From positions 37,551-101,550 of the forward strand of contig CARTDA010000010.1 in NCBI GenBank assembly GCA_949066965.1: a DNA stretch of 64,000 bases. Direction: 5' to 3'. Both the position numbers and the translations under genes were made by a program. The stretch is from COE1 sp949066965. GTDB taxonomy: Bacteria; Bacillota; Clostridia; Lachnospirales; Lachnospiraceae. How positions within the stretch are numbered: the stretch's first letter is position 1; each line of letters begins with the position of its first letter. Positions 8,089-16,193 of the stretch are shown one piece after another. The notes beneath the pieces were generated by a model. It searched no databases. It was not told the origin of the DNA and saw nothing but the letters and a program-made list of their open reading frames with translations.

Positions 8089-10560
8089 TTATGAGTTATC
8101 CAAAAGTTTCGCAAATTCCGCCTCAGTCATAGGCTTGTAGAAATAATACCCCTGTATCATGTCGCAGCTCACCGACTGCAGGAACGCGAACTGCTCCTTG
8201 GTTTCCACGCCCTCGGCAACGACCTTTGCGCCGACGTCGTGCGACAGACCGATAATGTGCTTGATGATTGATTCTGCTTTCCTGCCTTTTCCAATCTGCG
8301 AGATAAATCCCATGTCAATCTTGATGATGTCGAATTCAAAATTTTCAAGCGTTGAGAACGAGGACATCCCGCTGCCGAAGTCATCCAGCATCAGCGCAAG
8401 GCCAAGCGCTTTCATCTCGTTCAAGAAAGAAATCGCATCCGATTCAAGTTCTGCGTAAGCCGATTCTGTTACCTCCAGCTTTAGCATATCCTTGATATTT
8501 ATCTGATGTACCAGCTTTGTTTTCAGCATCTCAAGCAGCCTGACATCGTAAAAATCCACTCTGGACAAATTGACTGCGCATGGAACAACTTTCTGTTTTT
8601 TGAGCATCCGACTGTGATTAAAGGCGATGACGCTGTTTACCATAAAGCTGTCAATTCTCGTGATACAGCCTTCCTTTTCATACACCGGCACAAACTGTCC
8701 CGGGGAAATCATCCCACGCTCCGAATGGTGCCACCTGATGAGAGCCTCCGCGCTTGCTATTTCCCCTGTCATCGTATCGACAACAGGCTGATAATATGTC
8801 TGGAATTCTCCCTTGGCGAACGCATTGTCAATCTGCGAAACAAGCCATCTGCGGTTCACATAGTCGTCGCTCATTTTTTGGTCGCATACGGCATAGCAGC
8901 CGCCATGGGACGGGTCAAGTGTATTCTCCGCCAGTTTCGCCCGGTCAAGCAGGCGCTGAATTTTCATCTCGTCTCCGCCGTCCTCGCCGTCAATATGGCA
9001 GATACCGCACCGAATCAGTATCGGCAACCGTTTGGACTCCTCCACGTAGCACTGGCGGCACATCTCCTCAAGCCTGGCGTTCGTAAGGTATTGTGTCTTT
9101 ACAATCAGGGCAAAATGGTCGCTCTCAAGCCGTGCAAGCAGCACGGGATGCAGCGAGCTTGCCAAAACGTCCCTTGTCATAAAAATCACCATGTCGCCGC
9201 TGTGACGCCCCAGCAGATCGTTTACTGCCTTAAACCCCTGCACGTTGGCATAGACGACAGAATATCCTTTCTGGTATTCAGGCTCTTTCAGCATTTTCTC
9301 CGCTTGGGCAATAAATCCAAGTCTGGAATACTCGTCCGTCATCCAATCGTGGTCAAGAACCATGGAAATGTCAGTGTAGCTGACCATCAGCCGCCTTTTA
9401 TCGCCGGCAATCAGCCTGACACGCAGATCATACGCCTTAATTTCATCCCCCGTGTTCAGATGGACCGTCCTTGCGTACACCCTCTTATTCGCGATTTCAT
9501 CCAAAATCACCTCGAGCGTGCTTTGCTCCAAAAAGGGCTGCTGCTCCTCTGGCACTACGAGCTTTTCTGCCAGCAGGCGGTTTAGCTCCTCTAAGGTGTC
9601 GATATTGATGGGAATGATTCCCCTCTCCAGCAGAAAATCGCCGATATGGAGGAATGTGGTCCTTCCGCTCTCTGAATCGACTTCCATGATGCAGTCATAC
9701 CGGTCCTTTACTATGGAATGGAAATATCTTGCGCCATCGTTGACAAGCTCCGAACACTCGCGCCTGAGCCTTGCGTTGTCAGAATGAATAATCCCGGCAT
9801 GGAGCGGTCTTGTGCTGCCATTCTCCATAATCTCGCCTTCGCCAAAAAACTCCGTGACGCCGTTTCTGATGATAAAATAAGCGCCATCGGGAATCATGTA
9901 GATTTCCCTGCCGCGGCTGTCCTGCGCCAAAATCTCGTCCACAAGCTTCATGCCGTCCAAAATGACTGTCTTCTCATATTCAATATGCGGCATGATATTG
10001 ATTCCGGTAAGCCCGAGGCCGTCCGTGAATTTCACAAAATCCGGGTCTGCCGCCTCCCCTGGAAGCTCCGGTGGCAGGTACACATTCTCCGCGGCATTTA
10101 CCGCACCCGCGCTAAGACCGATAAAAATCCCGTCAAAAATCTCCCTGTCATTGATAAGCTCCTTTAGCCCGCATCGTTTCATAAAAGCGTTTTCTGTTGG
10201 CGCATGACCGCCCGCGAGATAAAACACGTCCGCCCATTGCAGTGCGTCCTTTAGCGCGTTTCCCGCAGCGTCTGCTTCGGAGCAGCCTGCCTTTTTCTGA
10301 TATGCCCTGATTGCCCTGTCGTCAAAGCATCTGATTTCCTCAATAAAAAAGCCCGCCAGTGAAAACGCGTCGCGCATTTCGTCCGTCACATGGTCGGACA
10401 CCCCGGCATCAGACGGATCGCACGCAAAGACAAGAAATCTGGCATGGTCTGGCCAGTATCTTTTCAAATTATCGACAAAGCCGTTGGACGCGTCCACAGG
10501 CTTTGGCTCGTACTTCTTCGGCTGGTATTCCACAAAGCTGCTGGTTAAAAAAATGACCAT
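8089..10560 (-). CDS. Fusion: peptidase S51-like domain, degenerate GGDEF and EAL phosphodiesterase
   Basis: The 823-residue protein lacks transmembrane segments. Residues 1-260 or so form a peptidase E/cyanophycinase-type (S51) domain with the nucleophile motif GLSAGAVN (Ser150), the preceding LAGGHAPT, and His192 in MPHIEY. A connecting region follows, then a GGDEF-like domain (about 400-560). There the signature is RLESDHF in place of GGDEF, so cyclase activity is unlikely. The C-terminal EAL domain has EALIRW, the NLS asparagine, LEVTES, LDDFGSG, KIDMGFI and EGVET, which suggests an active c-di-GMP phosphodiesterase. The S51 part may sense or cleave a peptide ligand. The gene is monocistronic. 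Fusion of S51 to c-di-GMP domains is unusual. Confidence 0.88.
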   Translation of the reverse strand: MVIFLTSSFVEYQPKKYEPKPVDASNGFVDNLKRYWPDHARFLVFACDPSDAGVSDHVTDEMRDAFSLAGFFIEEIRCFDDRAIRAYQKKAGCSEADAAGNALKDALQWADVFYLAGGHAPTENAFMKRCGLKELINDREIFDGIFIGLSAGAVNAAENVYLPPELPGEAADPDFVKFTDGLGLTGINIMPHIEYEKTVILDGMKLVDEILAQDSRGREIYMIPDGAYFIIRNGVTEFFGEGEIMENGSTRPLHAGIIHSDNARLRRECSELVNDGARYFHSIVKDRYDCIMEVDSESGRTTFLHIGDFLLERGIIPINIDTLEELNRLLAEKLVVPEEQQPFLEQSTLEVILDEIANKRVYARTVHLNTGDEIKAYDLRVRLIAGDKRRLMVSYTDISMVLDHDWMTDEYSRLGFIAQAEKMLKEPEYQKGYSVVYANVQGFKAVNDLLGRHSGDMVIFMTRDVLASSLHPVLLARLESDHFALIVKTQYLTNARLEEMCRQCYVEESKRLPILIRCGICHIDGEDGGDEMKIQRLLDRAKLAENTLDPSHGGCYAVCDQKMSDDYVNRRWLVSQIDNAFAKGEFQTYYQPVVDTMTGEIASAEALIRWHHSERGMISPGQFVPVYEKEGCITRIDSFMVNSVIAFNHSRMLKKQKVVPCAVNLSRVDFYDVRLLEMLKTKLVHQINIKDMLKLEVTESAYAELESDAISFLNEMKALGLALMLDDFGSGMSSFSTLENFEFDIIKIDMGFISQIGKGRKAESIIKHIIGLSHDVGAKVVAEGVETKEQFAFLQSVSCDMIQGYYFYKPMTEAEFAKLLDNS

Positions 10561-10730
10561 AAAATATTCCTCCGTTTCCTTAATGCATCTCTTTCTGCAA
10601 ATATGTTCCTCTGGTCATTCAAGCTTTTTTCACGCGTAAAAATTGTAACCATCCTGTACTGCCCCTTCTCGCAGAATGAATTTAAAACACCTTTAATTTT
10701 AACATTCCTTCAGCAATATTGCAATATCCT

Positions 10731-10805
10731 TTGCCAGCGGCGCCATACGCTGCGCGCCGGACTGGCAAATATCCTGAGAGGGGAGATCCAATCTCCCCTA
10801 CTCGG
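10731..10805 (+). repeat. Dispersed double-hairpin repeat, family A copy 4 (diverged)
   Basis: TTTGCCAG...CTGGCAAA with inner CGGCGC...GCGCCG forms the first hairpin. The second is GAGGGGAGAT-CCA-ATCTCCCCTACTCG. The CTACTC tail contains, on the minus strand, the TAG stop codon of the ABC permease gene. The GGAAAT loop core is missing. Confidence 0.6.
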
Positions 10806-11634
10806 TATAGCTGATTTTCTTTTCCAGCAGATTCAAAAGCCCATAAATCACCATTGCAATCACGCACAGAATCACAATACTCAGGATGACCATGTCTAGC
10901 TTAAATACCTGGCTGCCATAGATAATCAGGTAGCCAAGCCCCTTTCTTCCGGCGAGAAACTCCCCGATAATCACGCCGACAAGAGCCAGGCCGATATTGA
11001 CCTTGGACAGGGAGATGAAAGTCGGAATGTTTCCGGGAAACACCACTTTTGTAAACGCCTGCAGCTTTGTGCCGCCCAGGGTTTCTATCAGTTTCAGCCG
11101 TTCGGGATCAGTCTGTGCAAAGGACTGGTATAAATTCAAAATACAGCCGAATATCCCGACTGATATTCCGCATAGGATAATAGTGCGGGGTCCAGTTCCG
11201 AGCCAGACGATGATAAGCGGTGCCAGGGCGGATTTTGGCAGACTGTTGAGCACAATCAAAAAGGGTTCGAACATTTTTCCAAGCGACGGATAAAACCAGA
11301 AAAATGTTGCCGTCAGCAAGGAAAACAGGATAATCAGCAAAAAGCTGATGCCGGATTCCAAAAGTGTAATCCCTATATGGCTTAACAAGGACATATCTGC
11401 TATGTCATGCCAGAATAATTTTGAGATGGCGATGGGTGAGCTGAAATAAAAACTGTCAATCCACCCCATGTCGGCAGAAACCTGCCAGAGCATTACAAAT
11501 GCGGCAAAAATAAGAATTCTGCTCCAGAAGATATACAGTTTCTGCAGTTTCTGGTGCCGCAAAAAACGTTTCTGCCCCGCGGTGAGCGCAGATGCCTCAA
11601 TATTGCTGCCGCAGCTGTTTTTCCGTATTTTCAT
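10798..11634 (-). CDS. ABC transporter permease, nitrate/taurine/sulfonate type
   Basis: Membrane subunit of a SsuC/TauC-like importer, about 278 residues with six predicted transmembrane segments. The cytoplasmic EAA loop is visible as LIETLGGTKLQAFTKVVFPGNIPTF. The frame is open from 11739, but I place the start at the ATG at 11634 (preceded by GGGGG at good spacing), giving a 38-bp overlap with the ATPase gene instead of 143 bp. No periplasmic-type binding protein is encoded nearby, so substrate is unknown; aliphatic sulfonates, taurine, pyrimidine precursors and other small molecules are all handled by this family. Confidence 0.88.
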   Translation of the reverse strand: MKIRKNSCGSNIEASALTAGQKRFLRHQKLQKLYIFWSRILIFAAFVMLWQVSADMGWIDSFYFSSPIAISKLFWHDIADMSLLSHIGITLLESGISFLLIILFSLLTATFFWFYPSLGKMFEPFLIVLNSLPKSALAPLIIVWLGTGPRTIILCGISVGIFGCILNLYQSFAQTDPERLKLIETLGGTKLQAFTKVVFPGNIPTFISLSKVNIGLALVGVIIGEFLAGRKGLGYLIIYGSQVFKLDMVILSIVILCVIAMVIYGLLNLLEKKISYTE

Positions 11635-12403
11635 CCTGCATTTCCCCCCATATTTTATCAAAATATTCCTGAAAAAGACTTGACTTCCTGATATCATCAC
11701 GCTGTATTCCGTTGGCTTCAAATTCAATCGGAATGACATCTTTTATGGTACAGGGGGATTTTGTGAGTACAAGGACAACATCAGCCATCGAAATTGCCTC
11801 CGTAATATCATGTGTCACAAGGACTGCCGTCTTCTGTTCGGATTTAATAATATCATGTACATCTTTCGATACATTCAATCTGGTCTGGTAGTCAAGCGCG
11901 CTGAACGGTTCATCAAGCAGCAGCAAATCAGGGCGGATGGCAAGCGTCCGGATGAGTGCGATTCTCTGGCGCATTCCGCCGGAAAGCGCAGACGGCTTCT
12001 GGTTCTTGACATTGGACAGGTGGTATTTTTCAAGCAGATTCTCAACCAGCTCAAGATTTTCCTTTGTCTTTTTTTTCTGTATTTCAAGACCGAGTGTTAT
12101 GTTCTGATAGACTGTGCGCCATTCCAGCAGATGGTCGTGCTGCAGCATATATCCCACACGCGGGGCGCTGAAGTCATCCGAGTAAAATGTAATGAATCCG
12201 TCAACGGGCTTGAGCAGTCCGGCTATCAGGGACAGGATTGTGGACTTGCCGCAGCCGCTAGGACCGACAAGGGCTGCAAAAGCGCCTTTTTCTACTGTAA
12301 AATTTATGTCGTTTAAAACCGTTACTTCGCCAAGATTACTGTAATAGGAAAACTTTAGGTGATCCAGACGGAGAAAAGGTTTCTCATGATGATTTTGGGA
12401 CAT
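11597..12403 (-). CDS. ABC transporter ATP-binding protein, nitrate/taurine/sulfonate type
   Basis: The 268-residue nucleotide-binding subunit powers the adjacent permease. Walker A is GPSGCGKST (about residues 48-56), the Q-loop MLQHDHLLEW, the signature LSGGMRQR and Walker B LLLLDEPFSALD, followed by the H-loop in VTHDITEA. These match the SsuB/TauB group. It is the first gene of a two-gene minus-strand operon that ends at the family A repeat. The ATG is preceded by GGCGGCGG. Confidence 0.92.
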   Translation of the reverse strand: MSQNHHEKPFLRLDHLKFSYYSNLGEVTVLNDINFTVEKGAFAALVGPSGCGKSTILSLIAGLLKPVDGFITFYSDDFSAPRVGYMLQHDHLLEWRTVYQNITLGLEIQKKKTKENLELVENLLEKYHLSNVKNQKPSALSGGMRQRIALIRTLAIRPDLLLLDEPFSALDYQTRLNVSKDVHDIIKSEQKTAVLVTHDITEAISMADVVLVLTKSPCTIKDVIPIEFEANGIQRDDIRKSSLFQEYFDKIWGEMQDENTEKQLRQQY

Positions 12404-12509
12404 ATCATGACCGCCGCCTTTCTGTTACTTATCGTGTATGGTTTCGTAAAGTATAGAATATTATATGTGGAATAATACAAAAGTGATATTTGGAAATGTC
12501 ATAATTTCA

Positions 12510-12538
12510 TTGAAAAACAGGGAAGTTTATATTATACT
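12510..12538 (+). promoter_or_regulatory. Promoter upstream of the duplicated-start gene
   Basis: TTGAAA (12510-12515) and TATACT (12533-12538) with a 17-bp spacer. Transcription would begin near 12545, only about 20 nt before the upstream ATG at 12565. Confidence 0.7.
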
Positions 12539-12660
12539 GGACTAAGGAGGCGGGGAGGACACCCATGACAAAAAACGGATGCCTTTATAATGCAATCATA
12601 TGTAACAGGAAGCCAAAGGCTGGACTGTTACAATCAAATCGAAGCAAGGGGGAGACACCC

Positions 12661-13305
12661 ATGACAAAAAACATTATTGTGGTAGATGCACATGGTAAAA
12701 AATATGGAACCACTTACCTCAAAAGGGCTAAGGGACTTGTGAAACAGGGCAGGGCACGCTTTCTGGCGCAGAACATGCTATGCCTTGCGTGTCCGCCAGA
12801 TCAGAATTTGGAGGATAACATTATGTCAGAACAGACAATGGAAAATAGAACATTGGAACAGGAAGAGATGCAAAATTCATCATCTGAAACAGCAGAAACA
12901 AACATGGTTTCAGATGACGCTGCGGCAGCCGGCAGGTATTCAATGGAGTACTGTCTGGAACAGATTGCGAAGATTGGCGGGCAGACAGATTATCTGGATC
13001 AGGTTATCTCGGAGCTGCGCCAGATGGATGACGGGAGTTCGGCGGGGCAGATCAAGGCGATGGCACTGAGTGATGTCATAAAATGCCGTGAGACAACAAA
13101 TCAGCAGCTGCTGGCTTTCTATGGGAAAATGTATGATGACCTGAAAAAGCCGGCCGTGACAGATGCCGTTTCCCACAAGGCACGCCTTCAGGAAAAGCTG
13201 CTGGCAATTATGGATAATGCAATTGAAAATGGAGATTTTTCATCATCCGAAGTCGGGGATATATTTAATGGGGCATTTGACGCGATACGTCATATCAGTG
13301 ATTAA
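12661..13305 (+). CDS. Protein of unknown function with KRAxGLVKxGRARF N-terminal module
   Basis: From the ATG at 12661 the protein has 214 residues. Its first 45 residues (IVVDAHGKKYGTTYLKRAKG, then LVKQGRARF and CLACPP) look like a short basic module that I recall at the start of other clostridial proteins, somewhat like the RRXRR motif. The remainder is an acidic linker and a helical domain (about 85-210) without recognisable motifs. An in-frame ATG at 12565 would add 32 residues; both starts carry near-identical leaders (GGGGAGGACACCCATG and GGGGGAGACACCCATG), so two forms may be made. Function unknown; no membrane segment. Confidence 0.75.
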   Translation: MTKNIIVVDAHGKKYGTTYLKRAKGLVKQGRARFLAQNMLCLACPPDQNLEDNIMSEQTMENRTLEQEEMQNSSSETAETNMVSDDAAAAGRYSMEYCLEQIAKIGGQTDYLDQVISELRQMDDGSSAGQIKAMALSDVIKCRETTNQQLLAFYGKMYDDLKKPAVTDAVSHKARLQEKLLAIMDNAIENGDFSSSEVGDIFNGAFDAIRHISD

Positions 13306-13308
13306 TTT

Positions 13309-13347
13309 TATACTGGCGGTCGAAAAGACTGACCGCTCAGTATAATG
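13309..13347 (+). other. Hairpin after the unknown gene
   Basis: TTATACTG...CAGTATAA encloses CGGTC...GACCG, a long imperfect palindrome starting a few bases past the stop codon. There is no T run, so it is more likely an mRNA 3' end stabiliser or repeat than a terminator. Confidence 0.5.
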
Positions 13348-13351
13348 TGAT

Positions 13352-13435
13352 GCACACAGCCGCATAAGGAAATATGCCACTTCGCGGCTGCGGCTGGTGC
13401 AATACTCACGGCAGATTTCATCTGTCGTGAGTATA
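13352..13435 (+). repeat. Dispersed double-hairpin repeat, family A copy 5
   Basis: Starts GCACA. Arms CAGCCGC and GCGGCTG enclose ATAAGGAAATATGCC, the conserved loop core. A second hairpin follows: ATACTCACGGCAGAT-TTC-ATCTGTCGTGAGTAT. The second hairpin keeps ACTC/GAGT ends but otherwise differs from copies 1-3. Confidence 0.65.
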
Positions 13436-13444
13436 TATAATTTG

Positions 13445-13474
13445 AAATCGGGCGTTTTGACGCCCGATTTTTAT
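13445..13474 (+). terminator. Terminator upstream of argH
   Basis: 10-bp perfect stem AAATCGGGCG/CGCCCGATTT with loop TTTTGA and a T-rich tail. Confidence 0.85.
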
Positions 13475-13476
13475 TC

Positions 13477-13505
13477 TTGCAACTCCATAAAAAGTATGCT
13501 ATTAT
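13477..13505 (+). promoter_or_regulatory. Promoter of argH
   Basis: TTGCAA (13477-13482) and TATTAT (13500-13505), 17-bp spacer, just after the terminator. No clear ARG box or T-box is visible in the 50-nt leader. Confidence 0.65.
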
Positions 13506-13557
13506 TACTATTATTTGTATTCAGGGTTGAGTTCTGAATAGTAGGAGGCGACGAAAG

Positions 13558-14937
13558 ATGGCACAGCTTTGGGGCGGCAGATTTACCAAGGAGACAGACA
13601 AGCTTGTATATAACTTTAATGCTTCAATCTCTTTTGACCAGAAGTTTTACCGGCAGGATATCGAGGGCAGCATGGCGCATGTGAGGATGCTTGCGAAACA
13701 GGAAATCCTGACAGAGGAAGAGAAGAACCAAATCCTTTCAGGGTTAGAAGGCATTCTCAAGGACATTGAGAATGGGACATTGAGGATTACGGATGAATAT
13801 GAGGACATCCACAGTTTTGTGGAGGCAAACCTGATTGGGCGAATCGGTGATGCGGGCAAGAAGCTCCATACAGGCAGGAGCAGGAATGACCAGGTTGCGC
13901 TTGACATGAAGCTTTATACAAGGCATGAGGTTGTTGAAATTAATGCGCTTTTAAAGGAACTGCTTGAGAATATCCTTTCCATCATGGAAGAAAATACAAC
14001 GACCTATATGCCTGGGTTTACGCATTTGCAGAAAGCACAGCCGATTACGCTGGCACATCATATGGGGGCTTATTTTGAGATGTTCAGGCGTGACAGGCAG
14101 CGGCTTGACGATATTTATGACCGGATGAATTACTGTCCTCTGGGTTCTGGCGCACTGGCGGGAACGACTTATCCGTTGGACAGGGCTTATACGGCACAGC
14201 TTCTTGAATTTAACGGTCCGACGCTCAACAGCATGGATTCTGTGGCAGACAGGGACTATGTGATAGAGCTGTTATCCGCGCTGTCCACGATTATGATGCA
14301 TCTGAGCCGGTTCAGCGAGGAAATAATCATATGGAATTCCAATGAGTACCATTTTGTGGAAATTGACGATGCGTACGCCACGGGCAGCAGCATCATGCCG
14401 CAGAAGAAAAATCCCGACATTGCGGAGCTTGTGCGCGGCAAGACAGGGCGGGTGTATGGCGCCTTGATGTCGATACTCACGACAATGAAGGGAATCCCGC
14501 TTGCATACAACAAGGATATGCAGGAGGACAAGGAACTGACTTTCGATGCAATTGATACCGTAAAAGGCTGTGTGGCGCTGTTTACAGGCATGTTGAAAAC
14601 GCTGAAGTTTAACAAGGATGTCATGAGAACAAGCGCGATGAAAGGCTTTACCAATGCGACTGACGCAGCAGACTATCTGGTAAACCACGGCATGCCGTTT
14701 CGGGATGCGCACGGCATTATCGGACGACTGGTGTTATACTGCATTGAAAAGGACAGGGCGATTGATGCGCTTTCCCTTGACGAGCTAAAGGCAATTAGCC
14801 CAGTATTTGAGCAGGATATTTATGAGGCAGTCAGTCTTGAGACCTGCGTAAACAAACGCATGACAATCGGTGCGCCGGGACCGGATGCGATGAAAGAGGT
14901 TATCCGCATCCATAAGGAGTATCTGAGCCAGAGTTAA
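13558..14937 (+). CDS. argH: Argininosuccinate lyase
   Basis: This cytoplasmic enzyme cleaves argininosuccinate to arginine and fumarate, the last step of arginine synthesis. It has 459 residues, the normal length, of the fumarase/aspartase superfamily. MAQLWGGRF at the N-terminus, HTGRSRNDQVALD near residue 103, THLQKAQP near 158 and the catalytic-serine loop signature GSSIMPQKKNPD near residue 280 are all intact. It appears to be transcribed alone from its own promoter; argG is not in the window. asd follows after 80 nt in the same direction. Confidence 0.97.
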   Translation: MAQLWGGRFTKETDKLVYNFNASISFDQKFYRQDIEGSMAHVRMLAKQEILTEEEKNQILSGLEGILKDIENGTLRITDEYEDIHSFVEANLIGRIGDAGKKLHTGRSRNDQVALDMKLYTRHEVVEINALLKELLENILSIMEENTTTYMPGFTHLQKAQPITLAHHMGAYFEMFRRDRQRLDDIYDRMNYCPLGSGALAGTTYPLDRAYTAQLLEFNGPTLNSMDSVADRDYVIELLSALSTIMMHLSRFSEEIIIWNSNEYHFVEIDDAYATGSSIMPQKKNPDIAELVRGKTGRVYGALMSILTTMKGIPLAYNKDMQEDKELTFDAIDTVKGCVALFTGMLKTLKFNKDVMRTSAMKGFTNATDAADYLVNHGMPFRDAHGIIGRLVLYCIEKDRAIDALSLDELKAISPVFEQDIYEAVSLETCVNKRMTIGAPGPDAMKEVIRIHKEYLSQS

Positions 14938-15017
14938 TTTTGATAATATAAGGAACTATAAATATTTGTGCGGATATTTGATAATTAATAAGGATATCCG
15001 CAGAATGGAGGAGAAAA

Positions 15018-16103
15018 ATGAGTGAAAAATTAAAAGTAGGTATCCTTGGCGGTACGGGAATGGTCGGTCAGCGATTTATCTCCCTGCTGGAGAACCATCC
15101 ATGGTTTGAGGTGACGACAATTGCGGCAAGCCCGCGTTCTGCCGGAAAAACATATGCGGAAGCAGTCGGTGACAGATGGAAAATGACGACACCGATGCCG
15201 GAGGCAGTCAAAAATATTGTTGTCATGAATGTCAATGAAGTTGAGAAGGTGGCTTCCGAGGTTGATTTTGTATTTTCCGCGGTTGACATGACCAAAGAGG
15301 AAATCAAGAAAATTGAGGAAGATTATGCAAAGACTGAGACGCCGGTAGTCAGCAACAATTCTGCACACAGATGGACGCCTGACGTCCCAATGGTTGTGCC
15401 TGAGATTAATCCGGAGCATATGAAGGTCATTGATTTCCAGAAAAAGCGTCTGGGAACGACAAGGGGCTTTGTGGCAGTCAAGCCAAACTGCTCCATCCAG
15501 AGCTATGCGCCTGTCCTGACCGCGTGGAAGGAGTTTGAGCCGTATGAGGTCGTTGCGACAACCTATCAGGCAATCTCCGGTGCCGGAAAGACCTTTAAGG
15601 ACTGGCCGGAAATGGAGGGCAATATCATACCATATATTGGCGGCGAGGAGGAGAAGAGCGAGAAAGAACCGCTTCGAATCTGGGGAGAAATCAAGGACGG
15701 CGTGATTGAGCCGGCGAATTCTCCTGTCATCACATGCCAGTGCATCCGTGTGCCGGTATTAAACGGCCATACTGCTGCCGTGTTTGTAAAACTCAGGAAG
15801 CAGCCGACCAAAGAGCAGCTGATTGAAAAATTGGTAACTTTCAAAGGCGTTCCACAGGAGCTGGGGCTTCCAAGCGCGCCGAAGCAGTTTATCCAGTATC
15901 TTGAGGAGGACAACAGACCACAGATCAGCCTTGACGTGGATTATGAAAACGGCATGGGCGTTTCTGTAGGACGCATCCGCGAGGACAGTGTCTATGACTG
16001 GAAGTTTGTCGGACTGTCACACAATACCGTGCGCGGCGCGGCAGGCGGTGCAGTTCTCTGCGCAGAGCTTCTTAAGGCACAGGGTTATATCGAAAAAAAA
16101 TAA
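15018..16103 (+). CDS. asd: Aspartate-semialdehyde dehydrogenase
   Basis: The enzyme reduces aspartyl phosphate to aspartate semialdehyde with NADPH, the branch point to lysine, threonine, methionine and diaminopimelate for peptidoglycan. The 361-residue protein has the N-terminal nucleotide motif GGTGMVGQRF (residues 11-20) and the active-site cysteine in VKPNCSIQSY. SRAGAGKTF-like QAISGAGKTFKDWP and the C-terminal HNTVRGAAGG are also present. The sequence style is that of the archaeal/fungal-type enzyme, found in many Clostridia. The ATG follows GGAGGAG. A hairpin terminator lies downstream. Confidence 0.95.
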   Translation: MSEKLKVGILGGTGMVGQRFISLLENHPWFEVTTIAASPRSAGKTYAEAVGDRWKMTTPMPEAVKNIVVMNVNEVEKVASEVDFVFSAVDMTKEEIKKIEEDYAKTETPVVSNNSAHRWTPDVPMVVPEINPEHMKVIDFQKKRLGTTRGFVAVKPNCSIQSYAPVLTAWKEFEPYEVVATTYQAISGAGKTFKDWPEMEGNIIPYIGGEEEKSEKEPLRIWGEIKDGVIEPANSPVITCQCIRVPVLNGHTAAVFVKLRKQPTKEQLIEKLVTFKGVPQELGLPSAPKQFIQYLEEDNRPQISLDVDYENGMGVSVGRIREDSVYDWKFVGLSHNTVRGAAGGAVLCAELLKAQGYIEKK

Positions 16104-16123
16104 AATATCAAAAAATAATCGGG

Positions 16124-16150
16124 AAGAGCAGTATTTTGCTGCTCTTTCTG
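16124..16150 (+). terminator. Probable terminator after asd
   Basis: Stem AAGAGCAG/CTGCTCTT with a 7-nt loop and TTTC; the T run is short, so some read-through into topB is possible. Confidence 0.6.
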
Positions 16151-16193
16151 ACATATCAGACGTACGAATACAAGACAGGATGGAGATAAAATT

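Noticed and set aside
8506..9585. Long plus-strand frame of 359 codons opposite the S51/GGDEF/EAL gene
   Set aside because: The minus strand encodes a clear multi-domain protein; the plus frame has no family features or ribosome binding site and reflects codon bias on the other strand.
10798..12403. A substrate-binding protein gene for the ABC importer
   Set aside because: No candidate frame with a signal peptide and binding-protein features was found upstream or downstream in this window.
15018..16103. T-box or amino-acid riboswitch before argH or asd
   Set aside because: The leaders are 50-80 nt and lack the GGTGGTACCGCG antiterminator sequence or a specifier stem.
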